The notes: generated by a model from the letters alone, not told the origin. Positions 16,022-25,392 are shown, counted from the stretch's first letter. The stretch: DNA of 64,000 bases from Streptomyces olivochromogenes (GCF_001514115.1 NZ_KQ948451.1:355308-419307); one strand, 5' to 3'. Translations and numbers: made by a program.

Positions 16022-17803
16022 TCAGATCGCCGCGGCCGCCGCGCGTCCTGCCTGGCGTCCGGAGAACAGGCAGCCGCCGAGGAAGGTGCCTTCCAAGGAG
16101 CGGTATCCGTGCACTCCTCCACCGCCGAATCCCGCCACCTCACCGGCCGCGTACAGACCGGGAACCGGGGCGCCGGAGGCGTCAAGAACACGGCCGGACA
16201 GATCGGTCTGCAGGCCGCCCAGGGTCTTGCGGGTGAGGATGTTGAGCCGCACCGCGATCAGCGGTCCCGCACTGGGGTCCAGGATCTTGTGGATCGCGGC
16301 GGTGCGGCTGAGCGAATCCCCCGTGTAGGCCAGCGCGTTGCGGATGCCCATCACCTGGACGTCCTTCGTGTACGGGTTGTCGATCTCCCGGTCCCGCGCC
16401 TCGATCTGCCTCTGGAGGTCGGCCAGTTGGATCAGGCCGTCGCCGGTCAGCCGGTTCATCCCGGTGACGAGTTCGGAGAGGCTGGAGGCGACGACGAAGT
16501 CGACACCGTTCTTCTTGAACTTCTCGATCGGCTCCGGCGTCTGCCAGATACGCGAGAGAAGCTTCAGGATGTCCTTGTTGGTGAGGTCCGGGTTCTGCTC
16601 GGAACCGGAGAGCGCGAACTCCTTCGCGATGATCTTCTGCGTGGTGACGAACCAGGAGTAGTCGTAGCCGCTGTCGGTGATCGACTCGAGGGTGTGCAGA
16701 GTGTCGTAGCCGGGCATGTCGGGGGCGGAGAACCGCTTGCCGGTCGCGTCGAACCACATCGACGACGGTCCCGGGAGGATACGGATGCCGTGGTTGGCCC
16801 AGATCGGGTCGTAGTTCCTGAGGCCCTCCGTGTAGTGCCACATCCGGTCGGGGTTGACGATACGGCCGCCCGCCGCCTCGGTGATCCCCAGCATCCGCCC
16901 GTCCACATACGCCGGCACACCGGTGACCATGAACTTGGGCGGGGTGCCGAGCCGGGCCGGCCAGTTCTGCCGTACCAGATCGTGGTTGGCCCCTATCCCG
17001 CCCGAAGTGACGATCACGACCGGAGCACGGAGCTCGAAGTCGCCCACCACCGTGCGGGAACTGGCCTTGCCGCGCGCCGCCGTACTGGGTTCGAGGACCG
17101 CGCCGCGCACACCCGTCACGACACCGCCGGCGCGCACGATCTCGTCGACGCGGTGCCGGAACTTGAAGGTCACCTTTCCGCTCGCGACCGCGGCCCGCAC
17201 CTGCTTCTCGAACGGCTCGACCACCGCCGGACCGGTACCCCAGGTGACATGGAAACGGGGCACCGAGTTGCCGTGACCGTCCGCGAGGCCGCCGCCGCGC
17301 TCGGCCCAGCCCACGATCGGGAACCAGCGGATCCCCAGTCCGTAGAGCCAGGACCGCTTCTCCCCCTCGGCGAAGTCCACATACGCCTCGGCCCACTTGT
17401 GGGCCCAGTAGTCCTGACCGCCCGGGTCCTCGACACCGCGGTCGAAGCCTGCCGTGCCCAGCCAGTCCTGCCACGCCAGTTCGCGGGAGTCCTTGATTCC
17501 CATCAGCCGCTGTTCGTCGGAGTCGATCAGGAACAGACCGCCGAAGGACCAGAACGCCTGGCCGCCCAGGTTGGACTCGGGTTCCTGGTCCAGGAGCAGT
17601 ACCTTGCGCCCCGCGGCGGCCAGTTCGGCCGTCGCGACCAGGCCGGCGAGGCCACCGCCGACGACGATCGCGTCGGCGTCCGCCGACCCGGCCGCGAACG
17701 CCGGTAACGCTTGCGCGGCGAGGGCCGCGCCGGCGACCACGCCGCCGGCCACCGTCAGGGCTCTTCGTCTGCTGATCACCGTGGGGGACGCCGAATTCTC
17801 CAT
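16022..17803 (-). CDS. Tat-exported FAD-binding dehydrogenase (fumarate reductase/KstD-like)
   Basis: A 593-residue flavoprotein. The ATG at 17803, preceded by GGAAGG, gives a Tat signal (SRRRALTVAGGVVAGAALA). FAD binding is shown by IVVGGGLAGLVATAELAAAGRKVLLLDQE near residue 45-72. The C-terminal segment GLYAAGEVAGFGGGGVHGYRSLEGTFLGGCLFSGR closes the FAD site as in the flavocytochrome c/3-ketosteroid dehydrogenase superfamily. The substrate is unknown; predicted oxidoreductases of this subfamily are often named FAD-binding dehydrogenases. It is monocistronic on the minus strand, divergent from the quinone-reductase-like gene. Confidence 0.9.
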   Translation of the reverse strand: MENSASPTVISRRRALTVAGGVVAGAALAAQALPAFAAGSADADAIVVGGGLAGLVATAELAAAGRKVLLLDQEPESNLGGQAFWSFGGLFLIDSDEQRLMGIKDSRELAWQDWLGTAGFDRGVEDPGGQDYWAHKWAEAYVDFAEGEKRSWLYGLGIRWFPIVGWAERGGGLADGHGNSVPRFHVTWGTGPAVVEPFEKQVRAAVASGKVTFKFRHRVDEIVRAGGVVTGVRGAVLEPSTAARGKASSRTVVGDFELRAPVVIVTSGGIGANHDLVRQNWPARLGTPPKFMVTGVPAYVDGRMLGITEAAGGRIVNPDRMWHYTEGLRNYDPIWANHGIRILPGPSSMWFDATGKRFSAPDMPGYDTLHTLESITDSGYDYSWFVTTQKIIAKEFALSGSEQNPDLTNKDILKLLSRIWQTPEPIEKFKKNGVDFVVASSLSELVTGMNRLTGDGLIQLADLQRQIEARDREIDNPYTKDVQVMGIRNALAYTGDSLSRTAAIHKILDPSAGPLIAVRLNILTRKTLGGLQTDLSGRVLDASGAPVPGLYAAGEVAGFGGGGVHGYRSLEGTFLGGCLFSGRQAGRAAAAAI

Positions 17804-18096
17804 GAGGTGCCTTCCGGAAGAGGTACGGGAGGTGCGGGCGGTGCGCCAGACACACAAGGGTGTGCCGCGACACCTCTGTTGTTACCGCCGGTAGCACCCA
17901 GGGAAACCAGACCGCGCGGGCGAAGTCGCGACCGCCTCCCGAACAGGCCGCCATGGGCCCATCCCGGCCCGACGTCAGCCTCATCGGACCAAGGCGGGCC
18001 TGCTGGTGCGGCGCACCGAGCCCGGCGCCGCGCGCATCGGGAACGCTCCCCCTACGCTCGAAGAACCCGCGAGCTGAGAGACGACGGAGGTCCCAC

Positions 18097-19077
18097 GTGC
18101 TTGCGTCCTGGTACGACGAACAAGGCCCGGCCACGGCCGTGCTGAGGGTCGGGGAACTCCCCGACCCCGAGCCCGGCCCCGGTGAGGTTCGGGTCCGTGT
18201 CACCGTGTCGGGGGTGAATCCCGGGGACACGAAGAAGCGGCACGGGTGGCTCGGCTCGTCGATGCCGTATCCGCGGGTGATTCCGCACAGCGATGCCGCC
18301 GGGGTGATCGACGCCGTGGGGAACGGTGTCGACGCACGCCGGGTCGGACAGCGTGTCTGGGTATACGGCGCCCAGTCGTACCGGCCCTTCGGCACCGCCG
18401 CCCAGCACACCGTCGTACCCGCGGACCTGGCCGTTCCCCTGCCCGACCACCTCGGCGACGAACTCGGCGCGAGCCTGGGCATTCCCGGGATCACCGCACA
18501 CCGGACCGTGTTCAGCGACGGGCCGGTGGACGGGAGGACCGTGCTGGTGCACGGAGTGCTCGGCGGGGTCGGCTCCCTGGCCGCTCAGCTCGCCCGCTGG
18601 GGCGGAGCCACCGTGCTCACCACCGTCCGCCGCGGCGACGACCTGGACCGCGTCGACCCGGCCGTCGTGTCCCACGCCGTCGCCCTCGACTCCGCCGACC
18701 CGGCGGCGGCAATCCGCACGTACGCGCCCCAGGGCGTGGACCGCATCATCGAAGTGGCACTCTCCGACAACGCCGACCTGGACACCGCCGTCGCCGCGCC
18801 GGACGCGGTCATCGCCGCCTACGCCACCCGCGCCGACCGGACCGAAATCCCCTTCTGGCCCCTGCTGTTCAAGAACGTCACCCTGCGGCTGCTCGGCAGC
18901 GACGACTTCCCGGCCGAGGCCAGACGCCAGGCCGCCCGCGACCTCACCGCCGCGGCCGCCGTGGGCGCCCTCACCGTCGACGTCGGCGACCGCTACCCGC
19001 TGGAGGACATCGCCACAGCCCATGACCGCGTCGACGCCGGCGGCCGGGGCAGGGTGCTGGTGACCATCCCCCACTGA
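18097..19077 (+). CDS. Zinc-independent alcohol dehydrogenase/quinone oxidoreductase (MDR superfamily)
   Basis: A 326-residue NADPH-dependent reductase. A GTG start lies six bases after GGAGG. The N-terminal GroES-like domain carries PEPGPGEVRVRVTVSGVNPGDTK; the Rossmann domain has VLVHGVLGGVGSLAAQLARWGGA around residue 150-170. The zinc-ligand Cys/His set of true alcohol dehydrogenases is absent, which places it with quinone oxidoreductases. The final segment YPLEDIATAHDRVDAGGRGRVLV is standard. Its physiological substrate is unknown. Confidence 0.92.
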   Translation: MLASWYDEQGPATAVLRVGELPDPEPGPGEVRVRVTVSGVNPGDTKKRHGWLGSSMPYPRVIPHSDAAGVIDAVGNGVDARRVGQRVWVYGAQSYRPFGTAAQHTVVPADLAVPLPDHLGDELGASLGIPGITAHRTVFSDGPVDGRTVLVHGVLGGVGSLAAQLARWGGATVLTTVRRGDDLDRVDPAVVSHAVALDSADPAAAIRTYAPQGVDRIIEVALSDNADLDTAVAAPDAVIAAYATRADRTEIPFWPLLFKNVTLRLLGSDDFPAEARRQAARDLTAAAAVGALTVDVGDRYPLEDIATAHDRVDAGGRGRVLVTIPH

Positions 19078-19158
19078 CCGTCCCTCACCGACCGTCCCCG
19101 ACCGACCGGGCCGGCGTCGCGGGACGGCCGGCGCTACAGCCGATGGGACGGCCGGTCA

Positions 19159-19596
19159 TCAGGCCGTCTTCACCACCTTCATCGTGAAGTGTGAGGTGAC
19201 GTTCTTGATCCGCGGAATGGTCATCACGTGCCCGCTGAGGAAGGTCTCGTAGGCGGACAGGTCCGCGACCGCCACGCGCACGAAGTAGTCCGGGCTGCCG
19301 AACAGCCTCCTCAGCTCGATGACCTCCTCGGCCTGCGCCATGGTCTGCTCGAAGCGCTCGACCGTCTCCGCGTCCTGGGCTTCGAGGCTGAGGTCGAGGA
19401 GCACCTCGAAAGAGCGGCCCACGGCAACGGGGTCGATGACGGCCCGGTAACCGCGGATGACACCGTCAGCCTCCAGCCGCTGCACGCGCCGCAGGCAGGG
19501 CCCTGTCGTGAGCCCGACCCGCTGCGCCAGCTCGACGTTGGTCAGCCGCCCGTCCCGCTCCAACTCGGCGATGATTGCCAGATCGATCGCATCCAC
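19159..19596 (-). CDS. Lrp/AsnC-family transcriptional regulator
   Basis: A 145-residue regulator starting at a GTG. The HTH (IIAELERDGRLTNVELAQRVGLTTGPCLRRVQRLEADGVIRGY) fills residues 7-50; the RAM effector domain follows (VLLDLSLEA ..., GSPDYFVRVAVADLSAYETFL). It lies back to back with azlC, 79 bases between starts, with a 9-bp inverted repeat between them. Lrp relatives beside azlCD (as AzlB in Bacillus) repress branched-chain amino-acid export, so that is the likely role. The start is not certain because no good ribosome-binding site is visible. Confidence 0.93.
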   Translation of the reverse strand: MDAIDLAIIAELERDGRLTNVELAQRVGLTTGPCLRRVQRLEADGVIRGYRAVIDPVAVGRSFEVLLDLSLEAQDAETVERFEQTMAQAEEVIELRRLFGSPDYFVRVAVADLSAYETFLSGHVMTIPRIKNVTSHFTMKVVKTA

Positions 19597-19600
19597 GTCA

Positions 19601-19637
19601 GAAGATTGCACCCCAGACCGCCTGGCGCGCAATCTTC
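19601..19637. promoter_or_regulatory. Inverted-repeat operator between lrp-like gene and azlC
   Basis: GAAGATTGC (19601-19609) and its exact complement GCAATCTTC (19629-19637) are spaced by 19 bases, so the half-site centres are about 28 bases apart. It fills most of the 79-base divergent region and is the obvious binding site for the adjacent Lrp regulator. Confidence 0.6.
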
Positions 19638-19675
19638 GCAACCACATGGCGCGCGTTTTCCGGGACGATAAACAC

Positions 19676-20437
19676 ATGCACCACGACGTTCCGTCCCGCG
19701 CGGCCACACCGGAACCCGCCCCGGTCGCGGTCCGGGCTCCCGCCGAGCGGCGCCGGCAGATCACCCTGGGAGTCCGCGACTCCTTCTCCGCAGGCCTCGG
19801 GATCTTCCCCCTGGGTATCGCTCTCGGCCTGCTGATCATGCAGGCCGGCCTGCCCTGGTGGCTCGCCCCCGCCCTGTCCCTGGCCGCGTTCGCCGGCTCC
19901 CTGGAGCTGCTGCTGGTCGGCATGATGGCCACCGTCACCCCCCTGGCCGCGGTCGCGCTGACCGTCCTCGTGGTCAACTTCCGGCACGTCTTCTACGCCT
20001 TCTCCTTCCCCCTCCACCTGGTCAAGCACCCGGTCGCGAAGGCCTACGCCGTCTACGCCATGATCGACGAGGCCTACGCCGTCAACGCCTCCCTGCCCGA
20101 GGCGGAACGCTCGGCGCCCCGGCTGCTGGCGATGCAGATCGCCTGCGAGACCTACTGGGTCGGCGGCGGTCTGGTCGGGGTCGCTCTCGGCGCCGCGCTG
20201 CCCGCGCCGATCAAGGGCCTGGAGTTCGCCCTGTGCGCCCTGTTCACCGTGCTCACCTTGGACGCGTTCCGCTCCCGCAGGGAACTCCCCTCCGTCCTGC
20301 TCGCCGGTGCCGCCGCCGCGCTCGCACTCGTACTGACCCCGGGCCTCGCCATGTTCACCGCGCTGCTGATGTTCGTCGGCCTGCTCCTGGTGCGCCACAC
20401 GCTCACCACTCGCCGGCCCGCCCGGGAGACCACCGAT
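19676..20437 (+). CDS. azlC: AzlC-family branched-chain amino-acid exporter, large subunit (no own stop codon)
   Basis: About 254 residues up to the azlD start, with the AzlC pattern: GVRDSFSAGLGIFPLGIALG, PALSLAAFAGSLELLLVGMM, VVNFRHVFYAFSFPLH, MIDEAYAVN and a set of membrane helices to about residue 240. Together with AzlD it exports branched-chain amino acids or analogues. Oddly, the frame has no stop here: it runs on through azlD in a different frame, as Arg/Pro-rich sequence, and then continues in the frame of the thioesterase until 21628. Either azlC has lost its stop or there is a sequence error near 20400-20440. The end given is where the AzlC-like part stops. Confidence 0.8.
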
Positions 20438-20762
20438 GCCCAGCACCTCGTACCTCATCACCGTCCTGGCGATCGTCTTCGCTCTCACCTTCGCGCTGCG
20501 CGCCCTGCCGTTCGCGGTACTGCGCACCCTGCGCGGCTCGGCGCTGGTGCGGCAGCTGTCCGTGTGGATGCCCGTCGGCATCCTCGCGATCCTCGCCGTG
20601 ACGGCCCTGCACGGCACGATCACGCGCGACCCGCACGGAACGGGGTACGCACTGCTCGCGGTCGCCGTCACCATCGGCGTCCACCTGGCCTTCGGCCGCC
20701 GCACGATCCTGAGCGTGGGTATCGGCACCGCCGTCTACGTCGTCCTGCTCAATACTCTGTGA
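20436..20762 (+). CDS. azlD: AzlD-family branched-chain amino-acid exporter, small subunit
   Basis: A 108-residue membrane protein with the AzlD pattern ITVLAIVFALTFALRALPFAVL, VRQLSVWMPVGILAILAVTAL and a final hydrophobic helix ending YVVLLNTL; three to four membrane segments. It works with AzlC. Its whole coding sequence is overlapped by the run-on frame of azlC. The next gene starts 60 bases later. Confidence 0.88.
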   Translation: MPSTSYLITVLAIVFALTFALRALPFAVLRTLRGSALVRQLSVWMPVGILAILAVTALHGTITRDPHGTGYALLAVAVTIGVHLAFGRRTILSVGIGTAVYVVLLNTL

Positions 20763-20821
20763 TCGCCCCCTGTGATCAGCCCTTTGAACAGCTCCGTGAA
20801 CCGCCCGAGGAGAAACGTCCG

Positions 20822-21628
20822 TTGAACACCGGCACCCCGGTCCCCGACAGCTACTACGAGCGCATCGACGAGCACCGCTACAAGCCGACCGCCCACACGG
20901 GCGGAGCCTGGGACCCCGACGAACAGCATTTCAGCCCGCTCGGCGGTCTCGTCGTCCACGCCATCGACCGCCATCTGGCCGGGCGGCCGGACACCGGCCT
21001 GGTCCTGGCCCGGATCAGCTACGACATCCTGGGGCGTCCCGCCCTCGACGAGTGCGAGATCCGGGTGGAGACCATCCGCCCGGGCCGCACCATCGAGTTG
21101 ATCGAGGCCGTCGTGCTCATCGCCGGCCGGCCCGTGGTCCGTGCCCGCGCCTGGCTCCTCGCCACCGTCGACACCTCCGCCGTCGCCGGGGGCCCCGACG
21201 AACGGCTCACCCCTCCCCAGGCGCTCGCCCCGTGGCCGATGGCCTCGGTGTGGCCCGGCGGATACATCGCCTCCCTGGACGTCCGCCCGCTCGCACCACC
21301 CCAGGCGGGCCGTACGACCGCCTGGATCTCCACCCGCCACGCCCTCGTCGCCGACGAGCCCAGCAGCACGCTCGCGACCTACCTCGCCCTCGTCGACACC
21401 GCCAACGGCATCGCCGTACGACAGCCGCCCACCGCCTGGATGTACCCCAACGTCGACCTGACGGTCCACCTCCACCGCCGGCCCGAAGGCCACTGGACCG
21501 GCCTGGACACCACGGTCACGTTCGGCCCGACCGGCCAAGGCCTCACCAGCACCGTCCTGCACGACCTCAACGGCCCGGTCGGACACGCACAACAGATCCT
21601 CACCGTCCGCCCCCTAACGGGCCAGTGA
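20822..21628 (+). CDS. Thioesterase-family (double hot-dog) protein
   Basis: A 268-residue protein starting at TTG behind GAGGAG. It shows the acyl-CoA thioesterase II-like pattern: FSPLGGLVVHAIDRHLAG near residue 40, LARISYDILGRP, ECEIRVETIRPGRTIELIEAVVLIAGRPVVRARAW in the first hot-dog, and a second hot-dog with WISTRHAL, LALVDTANGIA and TVHLHRRPEGHW. It probably hydrolyses acyl-CoA esters of unknown chain. It shares a reading frame with azlC upstream but has its own ribosome-binding site. It converges with the multicopper oxidase gene, only 24 bases apart. Confidence 0.85.
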   Translation: MNTGTPVPDSYYERIDEHRYKPTAHTGGAWDPDEQHFSPLGGLVVHAIDRHLAGRPDTGLVLARISYDILGRPALDECEIRVETIRPGRTIELIEAVVLIAGRPVVRARAWLLATVDTSAVAGGPDERLTPPQALAPWPMASVWPGGYIASLDVRPLAPPQAGRTTAWISTRHALVADEPSSTLATYLALVDTANGIAVRQPPTAWMYPNVDLTVHLHRRPEGHWTGLDTTVTFGPTGQGLTSTVLHDLNGPVGHAQQILTVRPLTGQ

Positions 21629-21652
21629 TCACGGACGACGCCTGCGGGGCGG

Positions 21653-23122
21653 TCACTTGTCGATCTGGAGTACCGCCATCATCCCCGCGTCCTCATGGTT
21701 GAGGATGTGGCAGTGCAGGACCGTCTTGCCCGGATAGTCGAGGAACCGGATACGGACAACCATGTTTCCGCGCGCGGGGACGTCGACGGTGTCCCGCAAG
21801 CCGTAGTTGACCTGCGGCTCGCCGTTGATGCTCATCACCTGGAAGTCGTTGGTGTGGATGTGGAACGAGTGGACCTCGTCGCTGTCGTTCTTGATCGTCC
21901 ACTCTTGGACGGTGTTGAGCTTGGCCCGGAAGTCGATGCGGTCGTGGTTGAACAGCTTGTGGTTGATGTAGAAGAGCGTGCCCGCCTTGTTCTCCGTGAA
22001 GATGACCGTCCTGCGCGCCGCGACGGCCTCCTTCGCGAGGTCGTCCACCGGGGCAAAGGTGGTGGGCAAGGTCGCGGGTCGCATCGGTTCGCCCTCGGAC
22101 CGGACCGTGGCCAGCGTGGCCTCGGGGAACTGGTTTCCGGCCTTGCCGGAGTTGTACGGCAGGGTCCGCAGTTCCGACACGCCGGCCTTCGGGCCCTGTA
22201 CGAGCACGTCGTAGCGGGCACCGGCCGGGATGACCATGGAGTCGACGGAGTAGACCCTGTTCACCGGGTAGCCGTCCTGGGCGACGATGTGGAACTTGGT
22301 GCCCGGCAGCGTCACTTTGTAGAAGATGTTGGCCCCGATGTTCGCGAGGCGCCACAGCTGGGTCTCGCCGGGCCTGATCCGGATCAGTGGGTTGAGCTGC
22401 CCGTTGACGGTGCGTGTCGTGGGTGCACCGATCTTGAGATGCGAGGTCTTGATCTGGTCGCCCACGAGTTGGAAGTCCTTGAGCGCGACGGCGTGTTCCG
22501 TGATCCCGCGAAGCGGCGCGGGCAGATACCTGTCGAGGCCGTCGACCACGATCAGGCCGGACATGCCGCCAGCGGTCTGAGGGGCGGAGAGCGTGTGCGG
22601 GTGTGGGTGGTACCAGTACGTTCCCGGCTCCAGGCTCTTGGGGAAGGTGTACTCGTAGGTGAACGTCTTCCCTGGCTCGACCTTGAGGAAGACGTTGTCC
22701 GAATGGCCGACGGGTGAGACGTGCATGCCATGGACGTGCAGATTCGTCTGGTGGTCGAGTTTGTTCTCGAAGGAGATCTCCATCCGGTCCCCCGGCCGCA
22801 GACGCAGCGTGGGCGGCATGTACATCCCGTTGTACGTCAGGGCCCACAGATCGCGGCCTGCCAGGCGCACCTTCTTGCGTTCGACGACGATCCTGGTCCT
22901 GAGCAGTCCGTTCCTGCTCACGATCTGCTCGGGGTCGCGCAGATCGTGCGTTGCCCGCGCGGTGAGGGCCGGCGACGGGGACACGGTCTGGAGGGGAACC
23001 GTCGACAGCTCCGGATGGCCGAGTGCGCTCATCTCCGTATGCGTGGAACACCCCGCAGCCAATGCGAGTGCGGCAAGCGCGGATCCGATGACGGTCCGGG
23101 CGCGACGGGCATGTGCGGACAA
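21653..23122 (-). CDS. Multicopper oxidase, lipoprotein
   Basis: A 489-residue exported oxidase. A TTG start at 23122, six bases after GGGAG, gives a short lipoprotein signal (SAHARRARTVIGS, hydrophobic core) with the lipobox LAAGC and Cys at about residue 25. The copper-ligand motifs are complete: HVHGMH, WYHPHPH, HSFHIHTNDF and HCHILNHEDAGM. Such enzymes oxidise phenols, metals (Cu(I), Mn(II)) or other substrates at the outer face of the membrane, reducing oxygen to water. No copper chaperone or efflux gene adjoins it, so the substrate is open. Confidence 0.93.
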   Translation of the reverse strand: MSAHARRARTVIGSALAALALAAGCSTHTEMSALGHPELSTVPLQTVSPSPALTARATHDLRDPEQIVSRNGLLRTRIVVERKKVRLAGRDLWALTYNGMYMPPTLRLRPGDRMEISFENKLDHQTNLHVHGMHVSPVGHSDNVFLKVEPGKTFTYEYTFPKSLEPGTYWYHPHPHTLSAPQTAGGMSGLIVVDGLDRYLPAPLRGITEHAVALKDFQLVGDQIKTSHLKIGAPTTRTVNGQLNPLIRIRPGETQLWRLANIGANIFYKVTLPGTKFHIVAQDGYPVNRVYSVDSMVIPAGARYDVLVQGPKAGVSELRTLPYNSGKAGNQFPEATLATVRSEGEPMRPATLPTTFAPVDDLAKEAVAARRTVIFTENKAGTLFYINHKLFNHDRIDFRAKLNTVQEWTIKNDSDEVHSFHIHTNDFQVMSINGEPQVNYGLRDTVDVPARGNMVVRIRFLDYPGKTVLHCHILNHEDAGMMAVLQIDK

Positions 23123-23338
23123 GCTGAACTCCCATGCACTGCACCTAGGGAAAACGGGCGGCCGTGAGCTGCCATCATGCATCGGGAAATCGGGCGAAAT
23201 CGGTCACGACCCCAAGGGACGGGGCGGTCATCACCTTGATGAGCGAGCCCGTTCCCCCATGCCCCGGGTCGATGGGACCCGCCTCACGGCCCTTCTGACA
23301 CACGCGATCGCACTTCGATTCGACTCAGGGCCGCGTGG

Positions 23339-24097
23339 TCAGGCGGTCAGTTCCGTCTGGGCCGAGGCCGCGGTAATCGGAGCGTGGCGGATGTACCACT
23401 CGGTGGCGAACAGCCGCTCCCGTGCCTCCGGCGAAAGACCGGCGATCACCCCCGGCAGAGCTCCTCGCTCGACCTCGGAGCGGTGCGCCAGTACGGCGGC
23501 GATCTTCCGCTCCATCCAGGGGCCGACATCGACAGTCGCGGTGACCTGTTCGTCCGGAACGCTGTACACCGTCTTGCGCGCACCGATCACGTCTCTCAGC
23601 GCCGGCACGGCCGAGTGCGGGTGCGTGGCCAGGTAGAGGGCACGCGGCTGCCAGGGGGCACCGGCATCGGGGTAGAGCCGCTCAAGCCCTGCCGCTTGGG
23701 CAGCGAGCATGGTCACCCGATGAGTGTGGACGTGGTCGGGGTGACCGGGCAGCCCACCGTAGGCGTCATGGGTGACCATGATGTCCGGGCGGAACTCCCG
23801 GATGTGCGCCACCAAGCGACGCACCGCCTCGTCGAGCGGCGCGTCGCAGAGCCGCACACGGCCCGGGGCCGACTGCGGTACACGCGCATCGGCGTAGCCG
23901 AGCATCCGCGGTTCGCCGGCGCCGAGGATCCGCAGCGCCTCGGCCAACTCCGCGGCCCGCGGGGTGTCCGCGGTCCAGGTGGCCGTGACAACTGCCGTGC
24001 GGGCGCCCGCGGTTGCGTGACGGGCGAGCACCCCGCCGGCCGACAGTGACTCGTCGTCCGGGTGCGCGAAAACCGCGAGCAGGCTCGGCACCGACAC
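23339..24097 (-). CDS. PIG-L/LmbE-family N-acetylglucosaminyl deacetylase
   Basis: A 252-residue zinc hydrolase. The defining motif LLAVFAHPDDESLSAGG is at the N-terminus (about residues 6-22), and the third zinc ligand is in GHPDHVHTHR around residue 125. Actinomycete relatives deacetylate mycothiol precursors (MshB), mycothiol conjugates (Mca) or glycosylated antibiotics; this one is shorter than MshB, so a general PIG-L deacetylase is the safest name. The start is GTG at 24097. Confidence 0.92.
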   Translation of the reverse strand: MSVPSLLAVFAHPDDESLSAGGVLARHATAGARTAVVTATWTADTPRAAELAEALRILGAGEPRMLGYADARVPQSAPGRVRLCDAPLDEAVRRLVAHIREFRPDIMVTHDAYGGLPGHPDHVHTHRVTMLAAQAAGLERLYPDAGAPWQPRALYLATHPHSAVPALRDVIGARKTVYSVPDEQVTATVDVGPWMERKIAAVLAHRSEVERGALPGVIAGLSPEARERLFATEWYIRHAPITAASAQTELTA

Positions 24098-24237
24098 GGG
24101 CGGACCGCCTTCCGGGGCGAAGGAGAACCGATCGTACGTCCCCCAGGGCGGCGCGTTGCTGAACTCCGGCCTGCCGCAGCGCGGACGACTCCCGAGTCGC
24201 GACTCGCCCGCGTAGCCAAGCGTCGAGCCTTTCGGTT

Positions 24238-25284
24238 TCAGTCGGCGACCGGCACGGACGCAGCACCCGGTGGCATGTTGAACGGTGTGACCACCTGGAT
24301 GGCCGAGGGCAGTGACGGTCCGTCGTCGGGGAGTGCTTTGTGGGCGCGCATGATGATCTGGCAGGCGCGGCGCATGTCCTGGCGCAGGTCATGGTGGAGG
24401 ACCGCGGACAGGCGGCGCTCGCGCAGCAGGCGGGTGTTGTCGTGGTCGAGGTCGTGGGCGATGAACGCCTCGCATTCCCGCCCGAGCGCGTCGAAGGCGT
24501 CGAGGGTGGCGAGGTTGCCCCCGCCCGCGGAGTAGACGGCGATGATGTCCTCGTCCCGCTTCAGCGCCTCCAGGACGAGATCGTGCTGGGTGGCGTCCAG
24601 GCCGTCGCTGTCGGTGACCTCCACCAGGGATCGTCTGGGATCGGCGAGGCGCATCGCGCTGCGGAAGCCCATCTCCCGTTCCTCCTCTCCCCGGAAGGAG
24701 CCCCGGCTGATGGTGGTGAGCACGTTGCCGGGCCGCTTGCCCAGCCACTGCCCGAGGAGATAGGCGGCGGTGGCCCCGGCCGCGCGGTTGTCGATGCCGA
24801 CGTACGCCAGGCGTGCGCTGTGGGGCAGGTCGGTCACCAGGGTGACGACGGGGATGCCGGCCGCGACCAGCCGGCCGACCGCGGCCGCGATCTCCGGCTC
24901 GTCGGGGGCCTTGAGGATCACGCCCTGCGTACCACGCTTCGCGATCTTGTCCAGGGTGCCGATCAGTTCTGCGGGAGGGCAGGTCTCGCGGAAGTGGAAG
25001 CGCGAACGTACGAGAGCGGGATGCAGGGAGGGCAGTTCGGCTTCGAGTGCGTCCCGTACCGCGGTGGAGAACCGCTCCGGAGTCTGCATCACGATGTCGA
25101 TCATGAAGGTGCGGCCACCGAGCCGGACCTGGCTCTGCTGGCGGTCCAGGTCCCTGATGGCTTCGTGCACCTCCCTGACGGTGCTCTCCGTCACGTTGCC
25201 CCGCTCGTTGAGGACGCGGTCGACCGTGGCCGTGCTCAGTCCGGCCTGACGGGCGATTTCCCTGATCGGGTAGCGGTGTCGCAT
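24238..25284 (-). CDS. LacI-family transcriptional regulator
   Basis: A 348-residue regulator starting at the ATG at 25284. The HTH reads YPIREIARQAGLSTATVDRVLNERGNVTESTVREV (about residues 4-40), followed by a sugar-binding-type effector domain with IVMQTP, GVILKAPDEPEIAAAVGRLVAAGIPVVTLVTDLP and YVGIDNRAAGATAAYLLGQWL. It is divergent from the PhyH dioxygenase gene, 108 bases apart. It most likely represses the inositol/sugar-type catabolic island from 25393 to 33264; see the shared site CATCAAAA-N2-GCATC in that region. Confidence 0.93.
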   Translation of the reverse strand: MRHRYPIREIARQAGLSTATVDRVLNERGNVTESTVREVHEAIRDLDRQQSQVRLGGRTFMIDIVMQTPERFSTAVRDALEAELPSLHPALVRSRFHFRETCPPAELIGTLDKIAKRGTQGVILKAPDEPEIAAAVGRLVAAGIPVVTLVTDLPHSARLAYVGIDNRAAGATAAYLLGQWLGKRPGNVLTTISRGSFRGEEEREMGFRSAMRLADPRRSLVEVTDSDGLDATQHDLVLEALKRDEDIIAVYSAGGGNLATLDAFDALGRECEAFIAHDLDHDNTRLLRERRLSAVLHHDLRQDMRRACQIIMRAHKALPDDGPSLPSAIQVVTPFNMPPGAASVPVAD

Positions 25285-25304
25285 GACTGATCCCAAGAGC
25301 CGAT

Positions 25305-25319
25305 GATGCACTTTTGATG
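25305..25319 (-). promoter_or_regulatory. Candidate LacI-family site, copy 1
   Basis: The minus strand reads CATCAAAAGTGCATC. It lies 21 bases before the LacI gene and 74 bases before the PhyH gene. A 13-of-15 match is at 31770-31784 and pieces recur at 30740-30765. Confidence 0.4.
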
Positions 25320-25392
25320 TACCGACAAGCATTGAATGATGGGTTGAGGTTCTCAAGACTGGCAGAAATGGACGGACTGCGAAAGGACCCGG

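Noticed and set aside
16182..18494. A 770-codon minus-strand frame spanning the FAD dehydrogenase and quinone-reductase genes
   Set aside because: It crosses two well-supported divergent genes in a wrong frame and has only Arg/Gly/Pro-rich sequence.
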